39,706 bases of DNA from JBPCQA01 sp050998615 (GTDB lineage: Bacteria > Actinomycetota > Actinomycetes > Propionibacteriales > Nocardioidaceae). Position numbers and translations under genes: made by a program. Below the pieces are notes generated by a model. It was not told the origin of the DNA, did not search any database, and saw nothing but the letters and a program-made list of their open reading frames with translations. Below are positions 8,480-17,919 of the stretch, in pieces (position 1 is the first letter of the stretch; each line of letters begins with the position of its first letter). The stretch is from positions 1 to 39,706 of the forward strand of contig JBPCQA010000009.1 in the NCBI GenBank assembly GCA_050998615.1, read 5' to 3'.

Positions 8480-11400
8480 GTGGTAGATCCGGCCAGGCTG
8501 CGGATTGACTATCCGGCCGAGCTGCCGATCACCCAGCGCAAGGACGAAATCGCGGCGGCGATCCGGGACCATCAAGTCGTGATCGTGGCCGGTGAGACGG
8601 GCTCGGGGAAGACGACACAACTGCCGAAGATCTGTCTGGAGCTCGGACGCGGCCAGTCCGGCCGGGTCATTGGACACACCCAACCGCGGCGAATCGCGGC
8701 TCGCAGCGTGGCCGAACGCATCGCAGCCGAGCTCGGCACCGAGCTCGGCGAGGCGGTGGGATATCAGGTGCGTTTCACCGACCGCTCCAGCGACCGCACC
8801 CAGGTTAAGGTGATGACCGACGGCATCTTGCTGGCCGAGATCCAACGCGACCGCAGGCTGCGTCGCTATGACACGATCATCATCGACGAGGCGCACGAGC
8901 GCACCCTCAACGTCGACTTCCTGCTCGGATACCTTAAGCAGCTGCTGCCCAGGCGACCCGATCTGAAGGTTGCCATCACTTCGGCGACGATCGATCCGCA
9001 ACGCTTCTCCCGGCACTTCTCGAACGCGCCGGTCATCGAGGTGTCTGGGCGCACCTACCCGGTCGAGATCCGCTACCGCCCGCTCGAGGACGACCAGACA
9101 TCGGGGATCGTCGACGCGGTTCGGGAGCTGGTCGCGGGCGGCCCTGGAGACATCCTGGTCTTCTTGTCCGGTGAGCGGGAGATCCGCGACGCCGCCGACG
9201 CGCTGAAGCAGTTGACGCCGGTCCGCGCGATCGACACTTTCGAGGTGTTGCCGCTGTTTGCCCGGTTGTCGGCGGCTGAGCAGCATCGCGTGTTCGGTGG
9301 CCACCGTGGTCGGCGAGTGGTGTTGTCGACGAACGTCGCCGAGACGTCGCTGACGGTGCCGGGCATCCGGTACGTCGTCGACACCGGGCTCGCGCGCATC
9401 TCTCGGTTCAGTGCCCGTACGAAGGTGCAGCGGCTGCCGATCGAACCGATCTCCCAGGCCAGCGCCAACCAGCGCAAGGGTCGCTGCGGTCGGGTTGCCG
9501 ACGGCATCTGCCTCCGGCTCTACAGTGAGGAAGACTTCGACGGCAGGGCGGAGTTCACCGACCCAGAGATCTTGCGCACCAATCTCGCGTCGGTGATCCT
9601 GCAGATGACGGCGCTGAGTCTTGGCGACATCGCGAAGTTCCCGTTCCTCGACCCCCCCGACACTCGCAGCGTGCAGGCCGGCGTACAGCTTCTCGACGAG
9701 CTCGGCGCGATCACGACTACACGCGGGCGGCGACGGTTGACGACGCGCGGTCGACAGCTCGCGCAACTTCCGGTCGACCCGCGGCTGGCCCGGATGATCA
9801 TCGAGGCCGACCAGCTCGGCTGCCTTCGTGAAATCATCACCGTGACCGCTGCCCTGTCGATGCAGGATCCCCGAGAACGTCCGGCCGATCGCCAAGACCA
9901 GGCCGACGCGTCGCACCGTCGGTTTGCGGACCCCGAGTCGGACTTCGCGAGCCTGCTCAACCTGTGGCGCTACCTGCGAGAACAGCAGGCGGCGTCCAGC
10001 TCGAGTGCCTTCCGGCGGATGTGCAAGCGCGACTTCCTCAACTACCTGCGGGTCCGCGAGTGGCAGGATCTCGAAGCCCAGCTTCGGCAGGTCGCCAAGC
10101 AGCTGGGGTTCAAGCTCAACGACACACCAGCCGCCGCAGAGCCGATTCATCGCGCGTTGCTGGCCGGTCTGCTTTCGCATATCGGCATGAAGGACGTGGA
10201 GAAGCGCGACTACCTCGGAGCCCGCGGGACCCGGTTCGCGATCTTCCCGGGGTCGGCGTTGTTCAAGAAGCAACCGCCGTTCGTGATGGCGGCCGAGCTA
10301 GTCGAAACCGCCCGGCTGTGGGGGCGGGTCAATGCGCGAATCGAGCCGGAGTGGGCCGAGCCGCTCGCGGCTGACCTGATCAAGCGTTTCTACAGCGAGC
10401 CGCACTGGGAGCAGAAGCGCGGCGCCGTGTTGGCGCTGGAGAAGGTCACGCTGTACGGCGTGCCGATCGTCACCGAACGCAAGGTCAACTACGGGCGCAT
10501 CGACCCGGTGGTGGCACGCGAGCTGTTCATCAGACACGCGCTCGTGCAAGGGGAGTGGCGAACCCACCACCGTTTCTACGCGGAGAACCAGCGGCTGCTC
10601 GAGGAGGTCGAGGAGCTGGAGCACCGGGCTCGGCGGCGCGGCATCGTCGTCGACGACGAGACACTCTTCGACTTCTACGACCAGCGGATTCCCGACCATG
10701 TCGTCTCGACCGCGCATTTTGACGCTTGGTGGAAGAAGGCGAGTCGATCAACCCCGACGCTGCTGTCGTTTTCGCGGGACATGTTGGTCCAAGACGCCGC
10801 TTCGGCCGGTTCGGTGAGCGACTTCCCCGATGTGTGGCGCTCCGGCGACGTCGAGCTGCCGCTTGACTACCAGTTCGAGCCCGGGACGTCGGCCGACGGT
10901 GTGACCGTCGACATCCCGGTGTCTGCGCTCCCGCAGGTTTCAGCCGACGACTTCTCCTGGCCGGTGCCGGGGCTGCGACATGAGCTGGTAGTGGCGCTGA
11001 TCAGATCACTGCCAAAGGCGCTGCGCGTGAAGTTCGTGCCGGCGCCCAACTATGCAAGCGGATTCCTGGACTCCATGACGGCCGGGGAGGAGCCGTTGCT
11101 CGACGCGCTGGAACGCTATCTGCGACGTACGACGGGAGAGCAGGTGCCCCGTGAAGCCTGGCAGCTCGACAAGGTTCCTGATCATCTGCGGCCGTCGTTT
11201 CGCATCCTCGGTGACGACGGCGAAGTGCTCGGGGAGGGTCGCGACATGCACGCGTTGCAGCGCACGCTGGTGAAGAATGCGAGCCAGTCGATCGCATCCG
11301 CGGCGGCGAGCCTCGAGCGGTCCGGCATCACCAGCTGGGACTTCGACTCCGTCCCCCGCGAATTCGGGCAGACTCGCGCGGGCCATGAGGTGCGTGGCTA

Positions 11401-12199
11401 CCCGGCGCTGGTGGATCGCAAAGACTCGGTCTCGATCGAGGTCTTCTCCACGGCGGCCGAGCAGGAGGAGGTCATGTGGGTGGGGCTGCGGCGCCTGCTG
11501 ATGTTGACCGTGCCCTCGCCGGCTGCCTCCATAACGTCAGGGTTGGGCAACGCCGACAAGTTGGCGCTGGGGCTCAACCGGCATGGCAGCGTGTCGGCGC
11601 TGCTCGACGACTGTTTCGGCTGCGCGGTTGATTCGATCGTCGCCGAGCACGGTGGTCTGGTTTGGGATCGAGCCGGATTCGAGGCACTGGTGCATCGGGT
11701 TGGCGCAGAGGCGACGACGCGCACTCGCGACGTCATTTCGTTGACCCGGGAGGCTCTGCTGGCGGGTCAAGAGGTGGATCGGCGCATCTCGGGCCGGGCC
11801 GAGCTTGCGTTGTTGCCAGCACTGTCGGACCTGGCGAGTCAGTGGCACCGGATGATTTATCCCGGCTTCGTCGCCGAGTCTGGGGTGTCGGGGTTGCGAA
11901 ACCTGTCGCGCTACTTCGCCGCGATGGGTGAGCGCCTCGACAAGCTCCCAAGCGACCCCCGACGTGACGCTGTGTTGATGGGCACGGTGGCGGGTGTGCA
12001 GACGCCGTACCTTCACCAACTCGCGGCGCTGCCGGCCGGCCGTCGACCCGACGCCATGTTGCGGGAGATCGGCTGGATGATCGAGGAGCTCCGCGTGAGC
12101 CTGTGGGCGCAGCGGCTGGGGACGACACGCCCGATCTCACCCCCCCGCATCGAGCGGGCGCTTCGCGAAGCCCGGGGCACACCGTCCCCGGTGCCCTAA
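8480..12199 (+). CDS. hrpA: ATP-dependent RNA helicase HrpA
   Basis: A 1239-residue DEAH-box helicase, the usual length for actinobacterial HrpA. Motifs in order: GETGSGKTTQLP (Walker A, about 39-50), TQPRRIAARSVA (Ia), IIIDEAHERTLNVDF (DEAH, about 134-148), ITSATID (III), DILVFLSGEREI (IV), VVLSTNVAETSLTVPGI (V) and QRKGRCGRV (VI). The ratchet/OB region and the large DUF3418 C-terminal half follow. It unwinds structured RNA in the cytosol; relatives act in mRNA processing and in ribosome rescue. Start is GTG 8480 with AAGGAG at 8468-8473; the first residues MVDPARLRIDYPAELPI match the family. A long open frame on the opposite strand is a codon-bias shadow. Confidence 0.95.
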   Translation: MVDPARLRIDYPAELPITQRKDEIAAAIRDHQVVIVAGETGSGKTTQLPKICLELGRGQSGRVIGHTQPRRIAARSVAERIAAELGTELGEAVGYQVRFTDRSSDRTQVKVMTDGILLAEIQRDRRLRRYDTIIIDEAHERTLNVDFLLGYLKQLLPRRPDLKVAITSATIDPQRFSRHFSNAPVIEVSGRTYPVEIRYRPLEDDQTSGIVDAVRELVAGGPGDILVFLSGEREIRDAADALKQLTPVRAIDTFEVLPLFARLSAAEQHRVFGGHRGRRVVLSTNVAETSLTVPGIRYVVDTGLARISRFSARTKVQRLPIEPISQASANQRKGRCGRVADGICLRLYSEEDFDGRAEFTDPEILRTNLASVILQMTALSLGDIAKFPFLDPPDTRSVQAGVQLLDELGAITTTRGRRRLTTRGRQLAQLPVDPRLARMIIEADQLGCLREIITVTAALSMQDPRERPADRQDQADASHRRFADPESDFASLLNLWRYLREQQAASSSSAFRRMCKRDFLNYLRVREWQDLEAQLRQVAKQLGFKLNDTPAAAEPIHRALLAGLLSHIGMKDVEKRDYLGARGTRFAIFPGSALFKKQPPFVMAAELVETARLWGRVNARIEPEWAEPLAADLIKRFYSEPHWEQKRGAVLALEKVTLYGVPIVTERKVNYGRIDPVVARELFIRHALVQGEWRTHHRFYAENQRLLEEVEELEHRARRRGIVVDDETLFDFYDQRIPDHVVSTAHFDAWWKKASRSTPTLLSFSRDMLVQDAASAGSVSDFPDVWRSGDVELPLDYQFEPGTSADGVTVDIPVSALPQVSADDFSWPVPGLRHELVVALIRSLPKALRVKFVPAPNYASGFLDSMTAGEEPLLDALERYLRRTTGEQVPREAWQLDKVPDHLRPSFRILGDDGEVLGEGRDMHALQRTLVKNASQSIASAAASLERSGITSWDFDSVPREFGQTRAGHEVRGYPALVDRKDSVSIEVFSTAAEQEEVMWVGLRRLLMLTVPSPAASITSGLGNADKLALGLNRHGSVSALLDDCFGCAVDSIVAEHGGLVWDRAGFEALVHRVGAEATTRTRDVISLTREALLAGQEVDRRISGRAELALLPALSDLASQWHRMIYPGFVAESGVSGLRNLSRYFAAMGERLDKLPSDPRRDAVLMGTVAGVQTPYLHQLAALPAGRRPDAMLREIGWMIEELRVSLWAQRLGTTRPISPPRIERALREARGTPSPVP

Positions 12200-12273
12200 A
12201 GCCAGCGGGCTCTTCGGAGCCGGCCGGCCGTCAGGTCGACGGGACCCGGGCAGGGGCTGCCGGTGCCGCAGGC

Positions 12274-12384
12274 GAGCCCGCGCAAGTCGTGGCGCTCGGG
12301 ATTACTGACTCAGCCCGATAACGGAACCACCGGCCTCGTCCAGCTGACCGGCTCCCTGATCCGACGCCCTACTGGCGCGGGCTC
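12274..12384. repeat. Dispersed palindromic element, family 2, copy E
   Basis: 111 bases bounded by perfect 10-bp inverted ends, GAGCCCGCGC (12274-12283) and GCGCGGGCTC (12375-12384). The right part (ACCGGCTCCCTGATCC then GACGCCC, 12347-12367) aligns with the same blocks of copies A and B. The right end overlaps the last 16 bases of the RNase D gene, encoding its final residues and TAG stop. The left interior is diverged. It fills most of the gap between hrpA and the convergent rnd. Confidence 0.6.
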
Positions 12385-13754
12385 TCCAGCGCGGCGGCGA
12401 GGGCGGCGGCGGTGAGCTCGACCTGCCACGGGCGCGCCCGGTAGTCACGGAGCGCGTCGGCGACCGTTTTCGGTGTCGGTGGAGCTGGGGGCGTCCAGGC
12501 CAACCGACGGATGGCGTCGGGGGCTAGTAGGTTCTCCGGCGGTACGTCGCGCTGGGCGGCCAACGCATTCACGACCTCGCGACCGCGCCCGAGGCGGGCG
12601 GCGGCCTCGGGGAACTTGACCCCCCAGGTGCGAGGTGGGGGAGGACCGTCAAGCGTGGCGCTCAGCTGCGGAAGCTCGGAATCCGGCAGGGCGAGTGCCT
12701 CGCACACTGCTGCGGCGAACTCCGTGAGGTAGCGCTGGGCGTTTCGGGTCCTGAATCCCGCGAGCCGGCCGAGTGCGCTGCGAGACGTTGGAGCGAGGCT
12801 TGCCGCCTCAACGATGGCGCTGTCGTGCAGGATTCGGCCAACCGCGATGTCGCGGCTGCGGGCTAGCGCCTCGCGGTGCTCCCAGATGGCGCGCACAATG
12901 GCCAGCTTGCGGCGTCCCCGCACCCGGTGGATTCCGGAGGTGCGGCGCCACGGCTCCAGGCGAGGTGCCGCGGGCCCGCTGGAGACCCACATCGCGAACT
13001 CTTGGGCGGCCCAGTCAGCTTTTCCGGCAGCCAGCAGCTGAGCCGCCAAGGCGTCCTTGAGCTCGATCAGCATCTCGACATCCAGCGCGGCGTACTCAAG
13101 CCATGGCTGGGGCAGCGGCCGCCTTGACCAGTCGACTGCCGAGTGCTCCTTGCGCATCGAGAAGCCCAGCAAGTCCTCGACTAAGACGGCAAGGCCGACC
13201 CGAGGATAGTTGAGCAACCGGCCAGCGAGCTCGGTGTCGAAGAGGCGTGCCGGCTGCAATCCGAGTTGCGCCAGACATGGCAAGTCTTGACTCGCCGCGT
13301 GGATGATCCATTCCCAATCACCGACGGCATCGGCAAGAGGTGCCAGACTGCAGTTGGGCACGTCGCCGAACGGAATCGGATCAATCAACGCCGTGCCCGC
13401 GCCAGCCCTGCGCAGCTGCACCAGATAGGCACGTTGTGAATATCGATAACCGGAGGCGCGCTCGGCATCGACGGCTACCGGTCCCGTCCCCGACGCCACT
13501 GCACGCAAGACCCGGTCAAGCGCGGGGCCAGTGTCGACCAGATCGGGCAAGCCATCTCGAAGCAGGAGCAGCGAGGCCGACTCAAGTGCCTGGTCGTCCA
13601 CCTCGGCTGGAGACGGGGCGGCTGGAGACGGGGCGGCAGGAGACGGGGCGGCAGGAGACGGGGCGGCAGGGGCGGCGACCGGGTCGCCGACGGGGTCAAC
13701 CGGCGTTGGTGACTCGGGTTCAGGCTCGGTTGGCGGTTGGCGTGGAGCTGTCAT
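12369..13754 (-). CDS. rnd: Ribonuclease D-like 3'-5' exonuclease with HRDC domains
   Basis: A 461-residue RNase D homologue for tRNA/structured RNA 3' trimming. The DEDD exonuclease motifs are VAVDAERASG (Exo I), HAASQDLPCL (Exo II) and YAALDVEMLIEL (Exo III, Y-x3-D). HRDC-type helices follow (about 270-350). The N-terminal 60 residues are a disordered Pro/Ala/Glu leader containing APSPA repeats. Start ATG 13754 overlaps the TGA of the upstream DUF3000 gene as ATGA, so the two are translationally coupled. The last codons lie inside repeat copy E. Confidence 0.9.
   Translation of the reverse strand: MTAPRQPPTEPEPESPTPVDPVGDPVAAPAAPSPAAPSPAAPSPAAPSPAEVDDQALESASLLLLRDGLPDLVDTGPALDRVLRAVASGTGPVAVDAERASGYRYSQRAYLVQLRRAGAGTALIDPIPFGDVPNCSLAPLADAVGDWEWIIHAASQDLPCLAQLGLQPARLFDTELAGRLLNYPRVGLAVLVEDLLGFSMRKEHSAVDWSRRPLPQPWLEYAALDVEMLIELKDALAAQLLAAGKADWAAQEFAMWVSSGPAAPRLEPWRRTSGIHRVRGRRKLAIVRAIWEHREALARSRDIAVGRILHDSAIVEAASLAPTSRSALGRLAGFRTRNAQRYLTEFAAAVCEALALPDSELPQLSATLDGPPPPRTWGVKFPEAAARLGRGREVVNALAAQRDVPPENLLAPDAIRRLAWTPPAPPTPKTVADALRDYRARPWQVELTAAALAAALESPRQ
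13605..13664 (-). repeat. Four 15-bp tandem repeats inside rnd
   Basis: Four copies of a 15-base unit (GGCTGGAGACGGGGC or GGCAGGAGACGGGGC on the + strand) encode the APSPA repeats of the RNase D leader. The copies differ at one position only. The unit is a whole number of codons, so copy-number change keeps the frame. Confidence 0.85.
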
Positions 13755-14335
13755 CGAGCACGTTGACCACGCCGACTCGGCATGGCGACTACCCCGGAGG
13801 GCACCGGCGGCAGCCCCGCAGCGGCGCACATCAACTGGGCCCAAGCCTCGACATGCGCGGTGAGCGAGCTAGTGGGCGACCACGAGGCTCGCACCTCGAT
13901 CTCGGCGCTGGCCGGCTCGCCCGCCATGCCACCAAAGCCGTCGGACGCCACTTTGGTGACCGTGCCGCTGGGCGCCGTGAAAGTTGCTGAGTGAGTCTCG
14001 AGGGCTTCCACCAACCAGCTCCAGCCGACCGCATTCAGCAGCGGGTCGGTGACCATCTCGGGATCGATGTCGGCGCGGGCATAGGCAACGCAACGGAAGT
14101 TGCCCTCCCAGGCGTCGTTGCCGACCGGGTCGTACAACAACACGATGCGTCCGCCACCGACCTCTTCACTACCGATCGTGAGATCCGCTGACATCGCGGC
14201 CGAATACGGGGCAATGCGTTGGGGAGCGGGCATCTCTTCACACATCACCTCCGAACGCAGTCTCGCCGACCGGAACTCGGCGAGCGCCCGGAGAAACTCT
14301 TCCGGCGGCGCGTCGACTTCTCTGCGCCCGGCCAT
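13751..14335 (-). CDS. DUF3000 family protein
   Basis: A 194-residue actinobacterial protein of unknown function. Recognisable features are the N-terminal PPEEFLRALAEFRSARLR, RIAPYSAAMSADL, a central GGGRIVLLYDPVGNDAWEGNFR and a long C-terminal block ending in AWAQLMCAAAGLPP. No catalytic motif or membrane helix is seen. In many actinobacteria DUF3000 lies directly before RNase D and divergent from hemE; both relations hold here. Its stop overlaps the rnd start by four bases (ATGA). Its own start is 83 bases from the hemE GTG, so the two genes must share a compact divergent promoter region. Confidence 0.9.
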   Translation of the reverse strand: MAGRREVDAPPEEFLRALAEFRSARLRSEVMCEEMPAPQRIAPYSAAMSADLTIGSEEVGGGRIVLLYDPVGNDAWEGNFRCVAYARADIDPEMVTDPLLNAVGWSWLVEALETHSATFTAPSGTVTKVASDGFGGMAGEPASAEIEVRASWSPTSSLTAHVEAWAQLMCAAAGLPPVPSGVVAMPSRRGQRAR

Positions 14336-14418
14336 GCCTTGAGCCTATGTCGTCGGTCGCTGGGGGCCGCTTCGACGCGCCGAAAACCCCACGCCCCGTG
14401 CGTGCGAAGATCATTCGC

Positions 14419-15474
14419 GTGACCGCCGCCCAGACCACCGGCCGGACTGCCTCGCAGGACAGTCTCTTCGTGCGCTCGGCGCGGGGACTCCACGTCCCCC
14501 ACGTCCCCGTCTGGTTCATGCGGCAGGCCGGACGGTCACTGCCTGAATACCGGGCGCGGCGCGAGGGAATCGCGATGCTGGATGCCTGCAGTCGGCCCGA
14601 GCTGATCGTGGAGATCACGTTGCAGCCGGTACGCCGCTACGGCGTGGACGCGGCGATCCTCTTCAGCGACATCGTCTTGCCCCTGAAGGCGATGGGTGTG
14701 GATCTCGACATCGTGCCCGGGGTGGGGCCGGTCATCGCCGAGCCGGTCACCGATCTTGCCGCGGTTTCGGCCATCGCGCCGTTCCACCGCGATCAGGTCG
14801 GCTTCGTCGCCGACGCGGTCACAGAGCTGGCCGGTGTGCTCGGGGCAACGCCGTTGATTGGTTTCGCGGGGGCGCCCTACACGCTGGCTTCATATCTGAT
14901 CGAAGGCGGCCCCTCCAAAGATCACGCCAAGACAAAGGCGCTGATGCGCGGCGCCCCCGACGTCTGGCACGCGCTGCTGGGGCGGCTGTCGGACGTTGCG
15001 GCCGGCTTCCTGCGCGTACAGGTCGAGTCCGGCGCGGCCGCCGTACAACTGTTCGACTCGTGGGCCGGTGGCCTGTCGCCCGCGGACTACCGCGAGTACG
15101 TGCTGCCGTACAGCGCCGCGGTGTTCGACGCGATCGCCGACCTCGCAGTGCCGAGGCTTCACTTCGGGGTCGCTACGGGTGAGCTGCTCTACGACATGTC
15201 CACCGCGGATGTGGAGGTGATGGGCGTCGACTGGCGGGTCCCGTTGGATCAGGCGGTCGCCCGCATCCGACCCGGGCTCGCCGTGCAGGGGAACCTCGAC
15301 CCGACGCTCGTCCTCGCGCCGTGGCCGGTGATCGCGGCCAAGGCGGTCGAGGTGATCGAGCAGGGCAGAGCCGCGCCGGGCCACATCTTCAATCTGGGTC
15401 ATGGCGTGTTGCCAGGGACTGATCCCGACGTGCTTGCGCGGCTTGTTGACTTCGTGCACTCCCATGGCCGGTGA
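14419..15474 (+). CDS. hemE: Uroporphyrinogen decarboxylase
   Basis: A 351-residue cytosolic enzyme that removes four carboxyls from uroporphyrinogen III to make coproporphyrinogen III. PVWFMRQAGRSLPEYR (about 30-45) is the family signature with substrate-binding arginines. DAAILFSDIVLP holds the catalytic aspartate, GFAGAPYTLASYLIEG follows, and QGNLDP is the C-terminal motif. I prefer GTG 14419 because it leaves the usual short leader of about 29 residues before PVWF; an ATG at 14347 would leave only 11 bases to the divergent DUF3000 start. It is the first gene of hemE-cgoX-chdC; its end overlaps the next gene by 11 bases. Confidence 0.95.
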   Translation: MTAAQTTGRTASQDSLFVRSARGLHVPHVPVWFMRQAGRSLPEYRARREGIAMLDACSRPELIVEITLQPVRRYGVDAAILFSDIVLPLKAMGVDLDIVPGVGPVIAEPVTDLAAVSAIAPFHRDQVGFVADAVTELAGVLGATPLIGFAGAPYTLASYLIEGGPSKDHAKTKALMRGAPDVWHALLGRLSDVAAGFLRVQVESGAAAVQLFDSWAGGLSPADYREYVLPYSAAVFDAIADLAVPRLHFGVATGELLYDMSTADVEVMGVDWRVPLDQAVARIRPGLAVQGNLDPTLVLAPWPVIAAKAVEVIEQGRAAPGHIFNLGHGVLPGTDPDVLARLVDFVHSHGR

Positions 15475-16891
15475 TGGGTCTGGCCCGCGCGTCGCGGTGA
15501 TCGGTGCCGGGATCGCCGGGCTGGCGGCCGCCCACGCGCTGGTGTTGGCACGGCCGAACCTGCGCGTCACGGTTCTAGAAGGCAGCTCAGCCGTCGGTGG
15601 CAAGCTCAGACTTGGAGAGGTTGCTGGTCTGCCCGTTGACGTCGGCGCCGAGGCAATCCTCAATCGACGTCCCGAGGGCACCCGGCTGGCTCGCGACGTC
15701 GGGCTGGGTGCCGCCGTGACATATCCCGCTGCATCGGGCGCGGGAGTGTGGACACGAGGACGGGTTCGCCCGCTGCCGCCGACGTTGATGGGCATCCCAA
15801 CCGACCCGCAGGCGGCTGCGCAAAGCGGGATCATCGACGCGTTGTCGATGGCCCGGGCAGGCCAGGAGGCCGCGATGCCGCGACTCGACCTGCGGCAGGA
15901 TGTGGGCATTGGCTTGTTGGTGGCGGAGCGGCTGGGTCACCAGATCCGCAATCGGCTCGTCGAGCCGTTGCTCGGCGGCGTGTACGCAGGTCGAGCCGAC
16001 GAGATATCCGTCCACGCCGCCATCCCGGCGCTCGCCGAGGCGATCCACGAGAACGGCTCGCTGCTGGCCGCGACCCGCTCGATCATGGGCGCGGCCGCCG
16101 GATCTGGCCCGTCGATGCCGATGTTCGCCGGCATCGTAGGAGGAGTAGGAAGACTGCCGGCGATGGTGGCCGCGGAGCTGACGCGGTGCGGCGTCCTACT
16201 GCGGTGTGACGCGATGGTGCGGGAGGTTTCGCGCGTCGAGTCAGGCTGGCAACTGGTGGTCGGCCCGACCGCGGCATCGTCGAGGCTGATCGCCGATGCG
16301 GTCGTCATGGCGGTCCCCGCAGGTGCGGCGTCTCGGCTGCTCGCGACGGCGTCGCCAACGGCGGCCGACGAGCTTGGCCGCATCGAATACGCGTCGATGG
16401 CCCTGGTGACGCTGGCGTTTCGAGCCGAGGATGACGTCGGTGAGGTGCGGGGCTCAGGTTTTGTGGTGCCTCCGATTGATCGTCGCCTGATCAAGGCGGC
16501 GACGTACTCGTCACTGAAGTGGGGCTGGCAAGCGGGCGATGTCATGGTCATGCGGTGCTCGATCGGGCGTCATCGTGACGAGCACGAGTTGCAGCGCGAC
16601 GATGCCGACCTGATCTTTGGCGCTCGACTCGATCTGCGGGCGGCGGCTGGTCTAGTGGCCAGGCCGCTCGACGGGCAGGTCACTCGGTGGGGCGGTGCGC
16701 TGCCCCAGTACGCCGTCGGGCACGTCGAGCGTGTGCGGAGGATCCGCGACGCAGCGGCTCGAGTTGGTGGTCTCGCGGTCTGCGGGGCGGCGTACGACGG
16801 TGTCGGCATCCCCGCGTGCATCGCCTCCGGGCAAGCGGCGGCCACCCGTGTGATCGAGCAACTCGGCGCCCGCGAGATAATGCAGGCATGA
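15464..16891 (+). CDS. cgoX: Coproporphyrinogen III oxidase (HemY-type)
   Basis: A 475-residue FAD enzyme. RVAVIGAGIAGLAAAHAL (about 8-25) is the dinucleotide-binding GxGxxG motif, VLEGSSAVGGKL the following acidic strand, and VCGAAYDGVGIPACIASG the C-terminal FAD motif. The family oxidises coproporphyrinogen III to coproporphyrin III in actinobacteria and firmicutes (older annotations say protoporphyrinogen oxidase, hemG/hemY). The neighbour chdC supports the coproporphyrin-dependent route. ATG 15464 lies inside the end of hemE and the stop overlaps the chdC start as ATGA, so all three proteins are translationally coupled. Confidence 0.92.
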   Translation: MAGDGSGPRVAVIGAGIAGLAAAHALVLARPNLRVTVLEGSSAVGGKLRLGEVAGLPVDVGAEAILNRRPEGTRLARDVGLGAAVTYPAASGAGVWTRGRVRPLPPTLMGIPTDPQAAAQSGIIDALSMARAGQEAAMPRLDLRQDVGIGLLVAERLGHQIRNRLVEPLLGGVYAGRADEISVHAAIPALAEAIHENGSLLAATRSIMGAAAGSGPSMPMFAGIVGGVGRLPAMVAAELTRCGVLLRCDAMVREVSRVESGWQLVVGPTAASSRLIADAVVMAVPAGAASRLLATASPTAADELGRIEYASMALVTLAFRAEDDVGEVRGSGFVVPPIDRRLIKAATYSSLKWGWQAGDVMVMRCSIGRHRDEHELQRDDADLIFGARLDLRAAAGLVARPLDGQVTRWGGALPQYAVGHVERVRRIRDAAARVGGLAVCGAAYDGVGIPACIASGQAAATRVIEQLGAREIMQA

Positions 16892-17622
16892 CCAGTGACT
16901 CCGCCGACACCGGCAAGCGCGCGCAGCAAGGCAGGGCGGCTCGCGAACTCAACGACGTGATGCGCTACACGATGTGGTCGGTGTTCGAGCTGGCCGAGCC
17001 GCTCGACTCCGTCGGACTAGACGTCGCGAGGCAGGCCGGCGAGGTCGACGAGCTGTTCGAGGACTTGGCCGCGACCGACGTCACGGTGCGCGGCGTTTAC
17101 GACGTCTCGGCCCTACGGGCTGACGCGGACGTGCTGGTGTGGTGGCACGCGACGACGGTCGAGCAGTTGCAGACCGCCTACAACCGGCTGCGTCGTACGA
17201 CGTTTGGGCGGCGGCTGGTCCCGGTGTGGTCACAGACCGCATTGCACCGGCCGGCCGAGTTCAACAAGAGTCATGTCCCGGCGTTCTTGGCCGACGAGCG
17301 CCCACGCGACTACGTCTGTGTCTACCCGTTCGTGCGCTCCTACGAGTGGTATCTGCTCGACGACGGCGAACGCCGCGCGTTGCTCGCCGAGCATGGCAAG
17401 ATGGCGCGCGAATATCCTGATGTACGCGCCAACACGGTGGCCGCGTTTGCGCTCGGCGACTACGAGTGGATCTTGGCGTTCGAGGCCGACGAGCTGCATC
17501 GGATCGTCGATCTGATGCGTCACCTGCGGGGCAGCGAAACCCGCCGGCATGTGCGCGAAGAGGTGCCGTTCTACACGGGCCGGCGCCGTAGCGTGACGGA
17601 ACTCATCTCCAGCCTGCCGTAG
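16888..17622 (+). CDS. chdC: Coproheme decarboxylase (HemQ/ChdC)
   Basis: A 244-residue member of the chlorite dismutase fold. It decarboxylates Fe-coproporphyrin III to haem b, the last step of the coproporphyrin route. RYTMWSVFEL opens the first ferredoxin-like half. CVYPFVRSYEWYLL carries the tyrosine typical of ChdC active sites, and HGKMAREYPDVRANTVAAFALGDYEW is the strongly conserved haem-pocket segment. It lacks the arginine-based chlorite signature context, as expected for HemQ. Last gene of the operon. A ferrochelatase (cpfC) is not in this window. Confidence 0.93.
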   Translation: MTSDSADTGKRAQQGRAARELNDVMRYTMWSVFELAEPLDSVGLDVARQAGEVDELFEDLAATDVTVRGVYDVSALRADADVLVWWHATTVEQLQTAYNRLRRTTFGRRLVPVWSQTALHRPAEFNKSHVPAFLADERPRDYVCVYPFVRSYEWYLLDDGERRALLAEHGKMAREYPDVRANTVAAFALGDYEWILAFEADELHRIVDLMRHLRGSETRRHVREEVPFYTGRRRSVTELISSLP

Positions 17623-17841
17623 CCAGCCGGCACCACACCTCTCTGACCCGCCCACCTGCAAGGATGATTCCGCCACAGAGGAACCAGAGCGGATCAGCCG
17701 CCAAAACAACCGCGACGATCACGACGAGGGGGAAGGGGGGAGGCGCAACCGTGATGCATATCATGCAACCGGACGTCGCCGTGGTTCGGCTAGCAAGGAC
17801 TTTGGTGCCGCATGCTCCGCGTCGAGACCCCTTATCGACCG

Positions 17842-17915
17842 TTGACAGAACCGGGTGATTCGACGTAACCTAGCAACAGAGTTGCTCGTGATGCAACATA
17901 TTGGAACAAGGGGAG
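17842..17915 (+). promoter_or_regulatory. Creatinase promoter, operator palindromes and RBS
   Basis: A sigma-70-like promoter: TTGACA at 17842-17847, an 18-base spacer, TAACCT at 17866-17871. Directly downstream lie two interlocking inverted repeats, AGCAAC-AGA-GTTGCT (17872-17886) and GTTGC-N7-GCAAC (17881-17897), covering the expected transcription start. This is where a repressor would bind; IclR-family operators are often palindromes of this size and the regulator gene follows creatinase. AAGGGGAG at 17908-17915 is the ribosome-binding site for ATG 17920. A related TGATGCATATCATGCAAC stretch lies around 17751-17768. Confidence 0.65.
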
Positions 17916-17919
17916 CACC

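Noticed and set aside
8447..10273. 608-residue open frame antisense to hrpA
   Set aside because: It lies wholly within the strongly supported helicase gene, has no family motifs and reflects high-GC codon bias.
17664..17858. 64-residue ORF before creatinase
   Set aside because: Low-complexity Thr/Arg start, overlaps the promoter and has no ribosome-binding site or family similarity.
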